The position numbers and the translations under genes were made by a program. Below, piece by piece: positions 49,311-57,751 of a DNA stretch of 64,000 nucleotides (positions within the stretch are counted from its first letter, which is position 1; every line of letters starts with the position of its first letter). The stretch is from assembly GCA_958413895.1 (NCBI GenBank), contig CATYVQ010000003.1:67902-131901 (forward strand). Direction: 5' to 3'. Under the pieces are notes generated by a model, which did no database searches, was not told where the DNA came from, and worked only from the letters and a program-made list of their open reading frames with translations. The stretch comes from an uncultured Collinsella sp. (GTDB lineage Bacteria; Actinomycetota; Coriobacteriia; Coriobacteriales; Coriobacteriaceae).

Positions 49311-50590
49311 ATGGTCTTAAGAATGCTTTCCGCATCAAAGAATTGCGCGAAAAGATTCTTTTTACCATAGCTATGCTCGTCGTGTACCGCATTGGTGCGC
49401 ACGTTCCTGTGCCCGGCATTCCCTTCCAGGGGATGCTGGGCCTTTTCTCGACCGATAACAATTCGGTCGCCGCAGGTGCTATGGCCCTCCTGAATCTTTT
49501 CTCTGGCGGCGCGTTGAGCTATGTGTCGGTGTTTTCGCTGGGCATCATGCCTTACATCACCAGCTCGATCATCCTCCAGATGCTCCAGGCCGTTGTGCCT
49601 TCCCTGCATGAGCTTGCCCGCGAGGGCGAGGTCGGTCAGACCAAGATTACGCAGTATTCGCGTTACCTCACCCTTGCTCTGGCAATCCTCAACTCCGTGG
49701 GTTACCTCTTCCTCTTTAAGAGCTTCGGCATCAGCTTCAATGGCGCCGGCGCTCCCGAGATCATCTTCGACCTCATGATCGTCGGCACGCTCACTGCGGG
49801 CGCCATGCTGATCATGTGGATTGGTGAGCTCATCACCCAGCGCGGTATCGGCAATGGCATGTCGCTGATCATCTTTGCGAACATCATGGCCGGTCTGCCG
49901 CAGGCTATCTTCTCCAGCACCGAGGGCAATGCCGGTGGCATCATCACCATGGTGATCATCTGCGCCATCATCCTGCTGGTTATCCCGCTGATTGTTTTCC
50001 TTGAGCGCGGCCAGCGCCGCATTCCGGTCTCCTACGCTAAGCGCGTCGTGGGCCGTCGCATGATGGGTGGTCAGACCACCTACCTGCCCATCAAGGTCAA
50101 CACCGCGGGTGTCGTGCCGATCATCTTCGCTTCGGCGCTGCTGTACTTCCCGGCTCAGATTGCCGTGTTCTTCCCCGGCATCGGCTGGATCCAGGCAGTT
50201 GCCTCCGCGCTTTCGACCGGTTGGCTCAACTGGGTGCTTAACGTTGTCCTCATCGTGTTCTTCGCGTACTTCTACACCTCAATGGTGTTCAACCCCGATG
50301 ACACGGCCGACAACCTTAAGAAGCAGGGCGGCTTTATTCCGGGCGTGCGTCCGGGTAGGGCTACCGCGGCCTACATCAAGAACGCGCTCAACAAGATCAC
50401 GCTTCCCAGCGCTGTCTTTTTGGCGCTCATCGCCATCGTGCCTTCGATCATCTTCTCCTTCACGGGTAACCATCTGATCCAGGCATTTGGCGGCACGTCC
50501 ATCCTCATCATGGTCGGCGTCGTGCTCGACACAGTCGATAAGCTCGAAGGCCAGATCAAGATGTATGATTACGATGGATTCTTTAAATAG
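49304..50590 (+). CDS. secY: Preprotein translocase channel subunit SecY
   Basis: A 428 aa ten-helix membrane protein that forms the Sec channel with SecE and SecG. It has VYRIGAHVPVPGIPFQGML near the start, LNLFSGGALSYVSVFSLGIMPYIT and the ERGQRRIPVSYAKRVVGRRM cytoplasmic loop that binds SecA and the ribosome. The start GTG 49304 overlaps rplO. adk follows after 18 bp. Confidence 0.97.
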   Translation: MLNGLKNAFRIKELREKILFTIAMLVVYRIGAHVPVPGIPFQGMLGLFSTDNNSVAAGAMALLNLFSGGALSYVSVFSLGIMPYITSSIILQMLQAVVPSLHELAREGEVGQTKITQYSRYLTLALAILNSVGYLFLFKSFGISFNGAGAPEIIFDLMIVGTLTAGAMLIMWIGELITQRGIGNGMSLIIFANIMAGLPQAIFSSTEGNAGGIITMVIICAIILLVIPLIVFLERGQRRIPVSYAKRVVGRRMMGGQTTYLPIKVNTAGVVPIIFASALLYFPAQIAVFFPGIGWIQAVASALSTGWLNWVLNVVLIVFFAYFYTSMVFNPDDTADNLKKQGGFIPGVRPGRATAAYIKNALNKITLPSAVFLALIAIVPSIIFSFTGNHLIQAFGGTSILIMVGVVLDTVDKLEGQIKMYDYDGFFK

Positions 50591-50608
50591 GCTAGAGGAG
50601 GATTGCTC

Positions 50609-51235
50609 ATGAACCTCGTATTGCTCGGAGCTCCGGGTGCCGGTAAGGGCACCGTCGCACAGGAGCTCGTCGCCGAGTTTGGCGTCGCCCATATTTCCAC
50701 GGGCGACCTGCTGCGTGCTGCCGTCAAGGGTGGCACCGAGCTTGGTATTCAGGCTAAGAAGTACATGGACGCTGGCGAGCTCGTTCCCGACCAGCTCGTG
50801 ATCGACCTTGTCAAGGAGCGCCTTGCCGCCGATGACGCCCAGCAGGGCTTCATCCTCGACGGCTTCCCGCGCAACACCGCCCAGGCCGTGACGCTCGATT
50901 CCGAGCTCTCCGCCATGGGTCGCGAGATCGACTGCGCCCTTCTGGTCGATGTGGCCCCCGAGGTCATCATCGATCGTCTGTCTTCGCGTCGCACCTGCCG
51001 CGCCTGCGGTTACACCGGCACTGCTGCCGATGCCACCTGCCCCAAGTGCGCCGGCGAGATGTATCAGCGCGACGACGACAAGCCCGAGACCATCAAGAAC
51101 CGTCTCGACGTCTACGAGAAGTCCACGAGCCCGCTCGTCGACTACTATCGTGGCCAGGGTCTGCTCAAGTCGGTCAACGGTGACCAGGCTCGCGAGACCG
51201 TGTACGGGGATGTCAAAGAGGCTCTCGGTCTATGA
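50609..51235 (+). CDS. adk: Adenylate kinase, zinc-LID type
   Basis: A 208 aa enzyme interconverting ATP, ADP and AMP. The P-loop GAPGAGKGT is at residues 7-15, DGFPRN binds nucleotide, and the LID has a four-Cys zinc site (CRACGYTGTAADATCPKC). ATG 50609 has GAGGAGG before it; the TTG at 50603 is not needed. It overlaps map by 4 bp (ATGA). Confidence 0.96.
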   Translation: MNLVLLGAPGAGKGTVAQELVAEFGVAHISTGDLLRAAVKGGTELGIQAKKYMDAGELVPDQLVIDLVKERLAADDAQQGFILDGFPRNTAQAVTLDSELSAMGREIDCALLVDVAPEVIIDRLSSRRTCRACGYTGTAADATCPKCAGEMYQRDDDKPETIKNRLDVYEKSTSPLVDYYRGQGLLKSVNGDQARETVYGDVKEALGL

Positions 51236-52020
51236 TCAAGATTAAGTCTGCAACGCAAATCGAGCAGATGAAGAAGGCAGGAGCGCTATCTAAGATGGCG
51301 CTCCGCCACGTTGGAGCCATGGTGCGCCCCGGCGTTTCGACTTTTGAGCTCGATCAGCTCGCGGAGCAGATTATCCGCATGCATGGTGGCATCCCAGCCT
51401 TTAAGGGTTACGGCGGGTTTCCCGGAACCATTTGCGCATCGATTAACGATGCCGTGGTACACGGTATTCCCAACCCCGACATGATCCTGCGCGATGGCGA
51501 TATCATCTCCATCGATACGGGAGCCGTTGTCGACGGTTGGGTCGGCGATAACGCTTGGACGTTTTTCGTCGGCACCCCCACGCCCGAAGCCAAGGCTTTG
51601 TGCGAGATCACGCGCGATTGCCTTAAGGCTGCCATCGAGCAGGCTGTTCCCGGTAACCATATCGGGGACGTCGGTTATGCCGTTCAGTCCCTCGCCGAGT
51701 CTCACGGTTACGGCGTGCTTCGCGATTATGTGGGCCATGGCATTGGCCGCGTGATGCACGAGGACCCCAACGTTCCTAACTATGGAAAGAAGGGGAGGGG
51801 CGTTCGCCTCCAGGCCGGCATGGTCATTGCCATCGAGCCGATGGTTACGATGGGTTCCAACCATGTGAGCACGGGCTCCGACGGTTGGATCGTCACGACC
51901 AACGACCACCTGCCCGCCGCGCACTACGAGAACACCGTCGCCATTACCAATGACGGCCCGGTGATTCTCACCACGGATGCGCAAGGTGCTTGGTGTTCGC
52001 TCCAAGGCGGAGAAATGTAA
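51232..52020 (+). CDS. map: Methionine aminopeptidase type I
   Basis: A 262 aa metalloprotease that removes initiator methionine. Metal ligands are visible in ISIDTGAVVDGWVGDNAW (two Asp), YVGHGIGRVMHEDPNVPNY (His) and AIEPMVTMG (Glu), with the last Glu further along. It shares ATGA with adk. No N-terminal SH3 zinc extension. After it the long transcript gives way to a new promoter for infA. Confidence 0.95.
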   Translation: MIKIKSATQIEQMKKAGALSKMALRHVGAMVRPGVSTFELDQLAEQIIRMHGGIPAFKGYGGFPGTICASINDAVVHGIPNPDMILRDGDIISIDTGAVVDGWVGDNAWTFFVGTPTPEAKALCEITRDCLKAAIEQAVPGNHIGDVGYAVQSLAESHGYGVLRDYVGHGIGRVMHEDPNVPNYGKKGRGVRLQAGMVIAIEPMVTMGSNHVSTGSDGWIVTTNDHLPAAHYENTVAITNDGPVILTTDAQGAWCSLQGGEM

Positions 52021-52056
52021 CAAGTTCCACTTAGTTGTGGAGCCATTACGAAGTTA

Positions 52057-52085
52057 TTACGATGCGTGCATACGTGTTGTAGAAT
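52057..52085 (+). promoter_or_regulatory. infA operon promoter
   Basis: TTACGA (52057-52062), a 17 bp spacer and TAGAAT (52080-52085) form a convincing sigma-70-type promoter 40 bp before infA. It lies within the 104 bp map-infA gap. Confidence 0.65.
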
Positions 52086-52124
52086 ACTCAATCGCTGTCG
52101 TTTTCTAGAGAAAGATGATTGCTT

Positions 52125-52343
52125 GTGAAGAAGGAAGACGCAATTGAGCTCGAGGGTACGGTAAAGGAACCGCTGCCCAATGCCATGTTTAAGGTCGAGC
52201 TCGAGAACGGTCATTCGGTTCTGTGCAACATTTCTGGCAAGATCCGAATGAATTACATCCGTATTCTCCCCGGTGACAGGGTTGTCGTGGAGCTTTCCCC
52301 GTACGACCTGACCCGCGGCCGCATCACCTATCGCTACAAATAG
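52125..52343 (+). CDS. infA: Translation initiation factor IF-1
   Basis: A 72 aa OB-fold factor that blocks the A site during initiation. KEDAIELEGTVKEPLPNAMFKV and SGKIRMNYIRILPGD are near-universal. I place the start at GTG 52125, which gives the standard 72 aa and MKKEDAIELEG; the TTG at 52119 is less likely. Confidence 0.95.
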   Translation: MKKEDAIELEGTVKEPLPNAMFKVELENGHSVLCNISGKIRMNYIRILPGDRVVVELSPYDLTRGRITYRYK

Positions 52344-52353
52344 CGGCACGCAT

Positions 52354-52406
52354 ACACGCTCTTTTCCGACTGCAGGCTTAGCTCAACCTACGGTCGGTTT
52401 GCGTGT
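52354..52406 (+). promoter_or_regulatory. Structured region before rpmJ
   Basis: ACACGC pairs with GCGTGT outside and CCGAC with GTCGG inside, closing a larger loop. It lies 85 bp before rpmJ, ahead of rpsM-rpsK-rpsD-rpoA, where S4 acts on a leader structure in E. coli. Nothing coding is seen in 52344-52490. Confidence 0.4.
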
Positions 52407-52490
52407 GAAGACCAGCCATAGTTTTAAACGCCTGCGGCTGGGCGAGTAGATAGTAGGGAAGTAGTTTGAGCGCTACCGAAAGGAAGAACG

Positions 52491-52604
52491 ATGAAGGTAC
52501 GTCCTTCGGTCAAGAAGATGTGCGATAAGTGCAAAATCATTAGGCGCCATGGCAAGGTCCTCGTCATTTGCGAGAATCCCCGTCATAAGCAGCGTCAGGG
52601 TTAA
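52491..52604 (+). CDS. rpmJ: 50S ribosomal protein L36
   Basis: A 37 aa protein, too short for most ORF cut-offs but clear: MKVRPSVKKMCDKCK then IIRRHGKVLVICENPRHKQRQG. The zinc ligands are Cys11, Cys14, Cys27 and His32. AAAGGAAG precedes ATG 52491. It lies 14 bp before rpsM. Confidence 0.96.
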   Translation: MKVRPSVKKMCDKCKIIRRHGKVLVICENPRHKQRQG

Positions 52605-52618
52605 GAGAGGAGACTACG

Positions 52619-52993
52619 TTGGCCCGTATTAATGGTGTCGACCTCCCGCGTGAGAAGCGCGTTGAGATCGGTCTGACCTACATTTACGGCATCGGCCGCA
52701 CCACTGCGACGAAGATTTGCGTCGAGTGCAACGTTAACGTGGATACGCGCGTTAAGGACCTCACCGAGGATGAGGTTAACGCCATCCGCGATTATATCGA
52801 TAAGAACCAGATCATGGTTGAGGGCGACCTCCGCCGTGAGCGCAACCAGAACGTCAAGCGCCTTATGGACATCGGCTGCAACCGCGGCCTTCGTCACCGC
52901 AAGGGCCTCCCGGTCCGCGGCCAGCGCACCCACACTAACGCTCGTACCCGCAAGGGCCCGAAGCGTCAGATCGGTGCTAAGAAGAAGAAATAA
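52619..52993 (+). CDS. rpsM: 30S ribosomal protein S13
   Basis: A 124 aa S13 protein in the 30S head. ARINGVDLPREKRVEIGLTY and RGLRHRKGLPVRGQRTHTNA are diagnostic. The start is TTG 52619 with GAGAGGAG upstream, an unusual start for an r-protein. Confidence 0.97.
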   Translation: MARINGVDLPREKRVEIGLTYIYGIGRTTATKICVECNVNVDTRVKDLTEDEVNAIRDYIDKNQIMVEGDLRRERNQNVKRLMDIGCNRGLRHRKGLPVRGQRTHTNARTRKGPKRQIGAKKKK

Positions 52994-53007
52994 GGAGCGC
53001 TAGATAG

Positions 53008-53412
53008 ATGGCTACTGCTAAGAAGAACGTTCGCGCTGCCCGTCTGAAGCGCGCGGACCGTAAGAACATTTCCGTGGGCCAGGCTCACATTCGTTCTACG
53101 TTCAACAACACGATCGTTTCGATCACCGATCCCCAGGGCAACGTCATTTCCTGGAAGTCGGCTGGCCAGGTGGGCTTCAAGGGCTCCCGTAAGTCCACGC
53201 CGTTCGCTGCCCAGATGGCTGCCGAGGCTGCTGCCAAGCAGGCCATGGAGCACGGTATGAAGAAGGTTTCCGTCTTCGTCAAGGGCCCCGGCTCCGGTCG
53301 TGAGACCGCCATCCGCTCCCTCCAGGCTGCTGGCCTCGAGGTCTCGAGCATCCAGGACAAGACCCCCATTCCGCACAACGGCTGCCGCCCCAAGAAGCGT
53401 CGCCGCGTGTAA
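53008..53412 (+). CDS. rpsK: 30S ribosomal protein S11
   Basis: A 134 aa S11 protein on the platform near the E site. AHIRSTFNNTIVSITDPQGN and the RPKKRRRV end are typical, as is VKGPGSGRETAIRSLQAAG. Start ATG 53008, 14 bp after rpsM. Confidence 0.97.
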   Translation: MATAKKNVRAARLKRADRKNISVGQAHIRSTFNNTIVSITDPQGNVISWKSAGQVGFKGSRKSTPFAAQMAAEAAAKQAMEHGMKKVSVFVKGPGSGRETAIRSLQAAGLEVSSIQDKTPIPHNGCRPKKRRRV

Positions 53413-53431
53413 CTGAAAGGATCGTATCAAT

Positions 53432-54028
53432 ATGGCAATCGACAGGACTCCTGTTCTTAAGCGCTGCCGTCAGCTCGGGATCGATCCCGCTGAGCTCGGT
53501 TACAGCAGCAAGAAGGAATCTATCCGTCAGCCCAAGCGCCGTCGCAAGGAATCTGAGTACGGCATGCAGCTGCGCGAGAAGCAGAAGGTCAAGTTCATCT
53601 ATGGCGTTCTGGAGAAGCAGTTCCACGGCTACTTCAACAAGGCCCGTAAGATGAACGGCGTCACCGGTGAGAACCTCATGATCATTCTTGAGTCTCGCCT
53701 CGACAACGTCGTCTTCCGTCTTGGCTTCGCCCGCACCCGCAAAGAGGCTCGTCAGTCCGTCCGTCACGGTCACTTCACCGTGAACGGCAAGCGCGTGGAC
53801 ATCCCGTCTTACCGCGTCAAGGCCGGCGACGTCGTCGCTGTCGGCGAGAAGTTCCGTGACCTCCTCCCCATCAAGGAGGCCCTGATTTCCTCCGAGCGCT
53901 TTGAGGTCCCTGGCTGGCTCGAGGTCGATATCGAGAAGCTGTCTGGTAACGTGCTCGCTCTGCCGACGCGTGAGCAGATCAGCGGTGATATCAACGAGCA
54001 GCTCATCGTCGAGCTCTACTCTAAGTAG
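53432..54028 (+). CDS. rpsD: 30S ribosomal protein S4
   Basis: A 198 aa S4 protein that nucleates 30S assembly. The S4 RNA-binding domain is LESRLDNVVFRLGFARTRKE then ARQSVRHGHFTVNGKRVDIPS. It lacks the N-terminal zinc cysteines (a single Cys at about residue 12). AAAGGATCG precedes ATG 53432. Confidence 0.97.
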   Translation: MAIDRTPVLKRCRQLGIDPAELGYSSKKESIRQPKRRRKESEYGMQLREKQKVKFIYGVLEKQFHGYFNKARKMNGVTGENLMIILESRLDNVVFRLGFARTRKEARQSVRHGHFTVNGKRVDIPSYRVKAGDVVAVGEKFRDLLPIKEALISSERFEVPGWLEVDIEKLSGNVLALPTREQISGDINEQLIVELYSK

Positions 54029-54060
54029 TCCATCCGGGCTGCTGAGGCTGGAGGTAATAC

Positions 54061-55002
54061 ATGTCAGAATTCATTAGGCCTCAGGTTCAGGTCGAAGAGA
54101 TCAACGAGACGTCTGCTCGTGTCTCCGTCGAGCCGCTCGAGCGTGGCTACGGCGATACGCTGGGTAACTCCCTTCGTCGCGTTCTTCTGTCCTCGCTCGA
54201 GGGTGCCGCCGTCGAGGCTATTCAGATCGATGGCGCGCAGCACGAGTTCATGACCATCCCTAACATGGTCGAGGATGTCACCGACATCGTCCTGAATGTC
54301 AAGGGTCTTGTCTTCAGGGCTCTCGGCACGACCGACGAGGCGACCGCCACCATCTCGGTTGACGGCCCCTGCGAGGTCACCGGTGCGGACTTCTTTATTC
54401 CGTCCGAGTTTGAGCTGGTCAACCCCGAGCAGCACATCGCTACGCTCACCGAGGGTGGCCATCTCACCATGAGCATGCGCATCGGCTATGGCCGCGGCTA
54501 TGTTTCTGGCGAGGCCAACAAGCGCGACAACGATCCCATCGGTGTGATCCACGTCGACTCGCTGTACTCGCCGGTTTCCCGTTGCGCCAAGCTCGTTGAG
54601 GCTTGCCGTGTCGGTCAGCACACCGACTACGACCGCCTTGTCCTCGAGATCGAGACCAACGGCTCCATCGCCCCGCGCGACGCCGTGGTCCAGGCTGCCA
54701 ATATCATCAACCAGCATATGGCCGCCTTTATGAACCTTGCCGAGACCCCCGAGGTCGAGGAGGAGGCTTCGATCTTCGCTCCCGAGGTCACCAACGACAA
54801 CGCCGAGCTGGACAAGCAGATCGAGGATCTGGACCTTTCCGTCCGTTCCTACAACTGCCTTAAGCGCGCCAGCATTCACTCGGTCCGTCAGCTCGTTGAG
54901 TTCTCGGAGAACGATCTGCTCAACATCCGTAACTTCGGTGTTAAGTCGATCGAGGAAGTGAAGGACAAGCTTGAGTCCATGGGCCTGAGCCTGAAGGCTT
55001 AA
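54061..55002 (+). CDS. rpoA: RNA polymerase alpha subunit
   Basis: A 313 aa subunit. The N-terminal dimerisation domain has PLERGYGDTLGNSLRRVLLS near 28-47, and the C-terminal DNA-binding domain (LDLSVRSYNCLKRASIHSV, then GVKSIEEVKDKLESMGLSL) contacts activators and UP elements. GGAGG precedes ATG 54061. Confidence 0.97.
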   Translation: MSEFIRPQVQVEEINETSARVSVEPLERGYGDTLGNSLRRVLLSSLEGAAVEAIQIDGAQHEFMTIPNMVEDVTDIVLNVKGLVFRALGTTDEATATISVDGPCEVTGADFFIPSEFELVNPEQHIATLTEGGHLTMSMRIGYGRGYVSGEANKRDNDPIGVIHVDSLYSPVSRCAKLVEACRVGQHTDYDRLVLEIETNGSIAPRDAVVQAANIINQHMAAFMNLAETPEVEEEASIFAPEVTNDNAELDKQIEDLDLSVRSYNCLKRASIHSVRQLVEFSENDLLNIRNFGVKSIEEVKDKLESMGLSLKA

Positions 55003-55032
55003 TGCTTCGCATATTTGAGGAGAAACTAGACC

Positions 55033-55500
55033 ATGCGTCACAACGTTAAGAAGGGCCTGAAGCTCGGCACCGATGCGAGCCACACCAAGGCCATGAAGAA
55101 GAGCCTTGCTAAGGCCCTCTTCGAGAACGACCGCATCAAGACCACCGAGACCCGCGCTAAGGCGCTGCGTTCGGTCGTCGATCCGATCATCACTTGGGCC
55201 AAGAAGGGCGATCTGCACTCTCGTCGTCTGGCTATCGCCAAGCTCGGCGATAAGCAGCTCGTTGCCGAGATCTTCGACAAGGCTGCCCAGGGTATGTGGC
55301 AGGATCGCAACGGCGGTTATACCCGCATCATGAAGCTCGGTAACCGCAAGGGCGACAACGCTCCCATCGTTATCATGGAGCTCGTCACCGAGCCTTGCAC
55401 GCCTAAGGCCAAGAAGGCTGCTCCGGCCCCCAAGAAGGCCGCTGCTCCCAAGAAGGTCGAGGCTGCCGAGGAGGCTCCTGCTGAGGAGACCGCTGAGTAG
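55033..55500 (+). CDS. rplQ: 50S ribosomal protein L17 with Ala/Lys/Glu-rich tail
   Basis: A 155 aa L17 protein near the tunnel exit. The core has GTDASHTKAMKKSLAKAL, IKTTETRAKALRSVVDPIIT and GYTRIMKLGNRKGDNAPI. After about residue 118 there is a low-complexity tail (KKAAPAPKKAAAPKKVEAAE) longer than in E. coli. TGAGGAG precedes ATG 55033. Last r-protein before a terminator. Confidence 0.96.
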   Translation: MRHNVKKGLKLGTDASHTKAMKKSLAKALFENDRIKTTETRAKALRSVVDPIITWAKKGDLHSRRLAIAKLGDKQLVAEIFDKAAQGMWQDRNGGYTRIMKLGNRKGDNAPIVIMELVTEPCTPKAKKAAPAPKKAAAPKKVEAAEEAPAEETAE

Positions 55501-55526
55501 ACAATCCGTCTGCATAGGCTATATTC

Positions 55527-55557
55527 GAGGGGTACGTTCGCGTACCCCTCTTTTTTT
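55527..55557 (+). terminator. Terminator of the rpoA-rplQ operon
   Basis: GAGGGGTACG pairs perfectly with CGTACCCCTC around a stable TTCG tetraloop, followed by seven T. A textbook intrinsic terminator. Confidence 0.95.
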
Positions 55558-55592
55558 GTCGAAATGCCATTGCCTGTTTGTTGGGAGCGCCC

Positions 55593-56417
55593 ATGACCGC
55601 GCCGTCTGATTTCAATTCGATTCCAGAGCTCGATGCCACGCTCGTTTTCCGCGTGGCATACGATGGCTCGTCCTATAGCGGCTTTGCCGAGCAGCCGGGA
55701 CAGACGACGGTTGCGGGTGAGCTGCGTCGAGCCATCGAGACGCTGCTTCGCCGTCCGATCGATCTGACGTGCGCGGGTCGCACCGATGCCGGCGTGCATG
55801 CCGTGGCTCAGTACATCAGCGTGCCCGTAACGGACGCTGAGCTCGCCCTAACGCGCCGTAGGTGGCTGCGGGCTATGGATGCCCTGCTGCCCAAAGATAT
55901 CGCCATAAACGAGGTCTACAGGGCCCGTAAAGGCTTTTCTGCACGTTTTGACGCGCGTTCCCGTACGTATACGTACCGTATTGCCGATCGAGATGCGCGC
56001 CCCGTGCTGTCCCGCGGTGCCGTGTGGTGGCATCGCTATCCCTTGGATGTTGAGGCTATGTCTGCTGCCTGCCCCGCGCTGCTGGGCGAACAGGACTTTA
56101 AAAGCTTTTGCAAGGTTGCCTCGGCCGTTGGCAAGCCCACGCATCGCTGCGTGATGCGTGCCGAGTTTGGCCATGAGATTGCGTTTGGCGAGGACATCCT
56201 GACGTTTACCATCGAGGGCAATGCGTTTCTGCATTCGATGGTCCGTACGATCGTTGGCACGCTTGTCGAGATTGGCATGCATCGCCGTGAACCCGAGTGG
56301 ATGCGCGAGGTCATCGATGCTTGCGATCGTACCGCTGCGGGCCCCACGGCTCCTGCCTGCGGCCTTACGTTTATGGGCGTGGATTACGATCCCGCCGAGC
56401 TTGTCGTGCTCGACTAG
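55593..56417 (+). CDS. truA: tRNA pseudouridine(38-40) synthase
   Basis: A 274 aa enzyme that modifies the tRNA anticodon stem. The catalytic Asp is in CAGRTDAGVHAVAQ, and VAYDGSSYSGFAEQP opens the fold; FCKVASAVGKPTHR and FLHSMVRTIVGTLVEIG follow. ATG 55593 with GGGA upstream is preferred over TTG 55578. truA after rplQ is a common order in Gram-positives. The 161 bp that follow hold only a dubious 13-codon reading frame. Confidence 0.95.
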   Translation: MTAPSDFNSIPELDATLVFRVAYDGSSYSGFAEQPGQTTVAGELRRAIETLLRRPIDLTCAGRTDAGVHAVAQYISVPVTDAELALTRRRWLRAMDALLPKDIAINEVYRARKGFSARFDARSRTYTYRIADRDARPVLSRGAVWWHRYPLDVEAMSAACPALLGEQDFKSFCKVASAVGKPTHRCVMRAEFGHEIAFGEDILTFTIEGNAFLHSMVRTIVGTLVEIGMHRREPEWMREVIDACDRTAAGPTAPACGLTFMGVDYDPAELVVLD

Positions 56418-56578
56418 GGGAGGGCTCGACGCGCCGTTCGTCGGCACCTGTCATCTGTGGGCTGCGCGTGTGCAACATCTGTTCTTGGCGTGCAGTGCAA
56501 CCGGTGTCTCATTGCTTTTATTGCCGGGGTGTACCATGAACGACAGTTTGATTCATTGCTGTCGAGAGGACGGATAAC

Positions 56579-57619
56579 TTGGTTCGACGTGGCTCGCATC
56601 CGCGACTTTCGGTGATCCTTGTGGTAGAAGGTTCGCCCAGCTATGCGATGCGTGCGCTCGAGAGTATCCAGAACCAAGACCTCTATGATTTGCAGATTGT
56701 CGTTGTCTGCCGCGATGCTGCGCCTGGCGTGCGCCATTCGCTTCAAGTTGCTGCCGACAGGGACATCCATATTGATTTGATTGACGTCGAGGACGCGAAG
56801 CGCGGCGCTTGTCTTCGTGCCGGTTTTGATGCCTCGCGCGGCTCTCAAATCATCGCCATGAACGCCGATGAGTGGTTTGCTCCGCAGGCCCTTTCCAAGA
56901 TGGTCGATATCGCGTGCGATACTGCGGCAGACATTGTGTTCCCCACGGTGTCGCTCGATCGATACGATGCGCATCGCGAGCGTCATTCGCGCGTCTTGGA
57001 TGCTGCCTCTATTGCCATAGAAGACGAGTCTTCTATGGTGACTGGGCTGCCTCAGTTGATTTTAGGCGGCCTAGTCGTTCAGACCTCTGGTGTGATGTAC
57101 AGCCGCTCGCTGTTTGAGGCATGCCTTTTGTGCGACAAGGTGTTTCGCACAGTTGGGTTTATGGCATGCGCGCTTTCGCAGACACGATGCGTGTCCGGCT
57201 GCGGCGATGCTTGTTTCCACACGGCGGCACCTAAACTTACAGATGCCTTTGATCCCACCATGTATGCCAAGGTATCCGATGACACTCGAGCGCTCGACGA
57301 GCTTGCGGACTCACTCTCGGAAGCAGACAGCGGTGGTCGGCTCAAGCTGGCAAGCCAAAAGTTCTACTTTGCCGGACTGGTCGCCTGCATCGAGAATTTG
57401 TGTCTGAGCCCGCATGGGGTGTCGTCAATCGAGCGTTCCGCCCGCATGCGTGATATGCTCGATGCGCCTCGAACCCGTCAGATGGTCGCCGCGCTCAAGG
57501 ATAACCATCGGGGGCTCGGTCTGTTGTTTGGGCCGATCGCCAGCGCCAAGCCCGCGCGCTGCGTGATGTGTACGCATCTGGCAGCTTTTCTTAACCGGAC
57601 GGGCGCAAAAACCGCCTAA
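56579..57619 (+). CDS. Glycosyltransferase family 2-like protein
   Basis: A 346 aa protein beginning LSVILVVEGSPSYAMRALES, then IQNQDLYDLQIVVVCRDA, the GT-A nucleotide-binding fold of family 2 enzymes. The expected DxD appears as MNADEWF, which is degenerate, so catalysis is uncertain. The C-terminal half (from about 150) is not recognisable and is cysteine-rich (CVSGCGDACFH). TTG 56579 has GAGAGGA 8 bp upstream. It stands alone between truA and argR. A role in envelope glycan synthesis is possible but unproven. Confidence 0.6.
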   Translation: MVRRGSHPRLSVILVVEGSPSYAMRALESIQNQDLYDLQIVVVCRDAAPGVRHSLQVAADRDIHIDLIDVEDAKRGACLRAGFDASRGSQIIAMNADEWFAPQALSKMVDIACDTAADIVFPTVSLDRYDAHRERHSRVLDAASIAIEDESSMVTGLPQLILGGLVVQTSGVMYSRSLFEACLLCDKVFRTVGFMACALSQTRCVSGCGDACFHTAAPKLTDAFDPTMYAKVSDDTRALDELADSLSEADSGGRLKLASQKFYFAGLVACIENLCLSPHGVSSIERSARMRDMLDAPRTRQMVAALKDNHRGLGLLFGPIASAKPARCVMCTHLAAFLNRTGAKTA

Positions 57620-57627
57620 ACGGCTCA

Positions 57628-57661
57628 TTTCGAAACAAACTTGCATAGAATTGTTTCGAAA
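57628..57661. promoter_or_regulatory. Palindrome upstream of argR, candidate operator
   Basis: TTTCGAAACAA (57628-57638) and TTGTTTCGAAA (57651-57661) are perfect 11 bp inverted arms, each containing the self-complementary TTTCGAAA. The 12 bp centre has TTGCAT. It lies 91 bp before argR. It does not look like a canonical ARG box; it could be a site for another regulator or a weak terminator of the preceding gene. Confidence 0.5.
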
Positions 57662-57751
57662 TGCGTTCTTATACACAAAAGCCTTCAAATAGCGTTAAAC
57701 TATTCAATCACTGATTGATTGTCTCCGCCATCTTTTGGAGAGAGGGTTTGT

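Noticed and set aside
52344..52490. tRNA gene between infA and rpmJ
   Set aside because: Stem pairings exist but no cloverleaf with a T-loop GGTTCGAATC and CCA-type acceptor can be drawn.
56536..56577. 13-codon upstream reading frame ending one base before the glycosyltransferase start
   Set aside because: Too short, no clear sequence logic such as repeated codons, and only a weak ribosome-binding site; chance is sufficient.
57628..57661. LexA/SOS box
   Set aside because: The spacing and arm sequence do not fit the actinobacterial TCGAAC-N4-GTTCGA type box.
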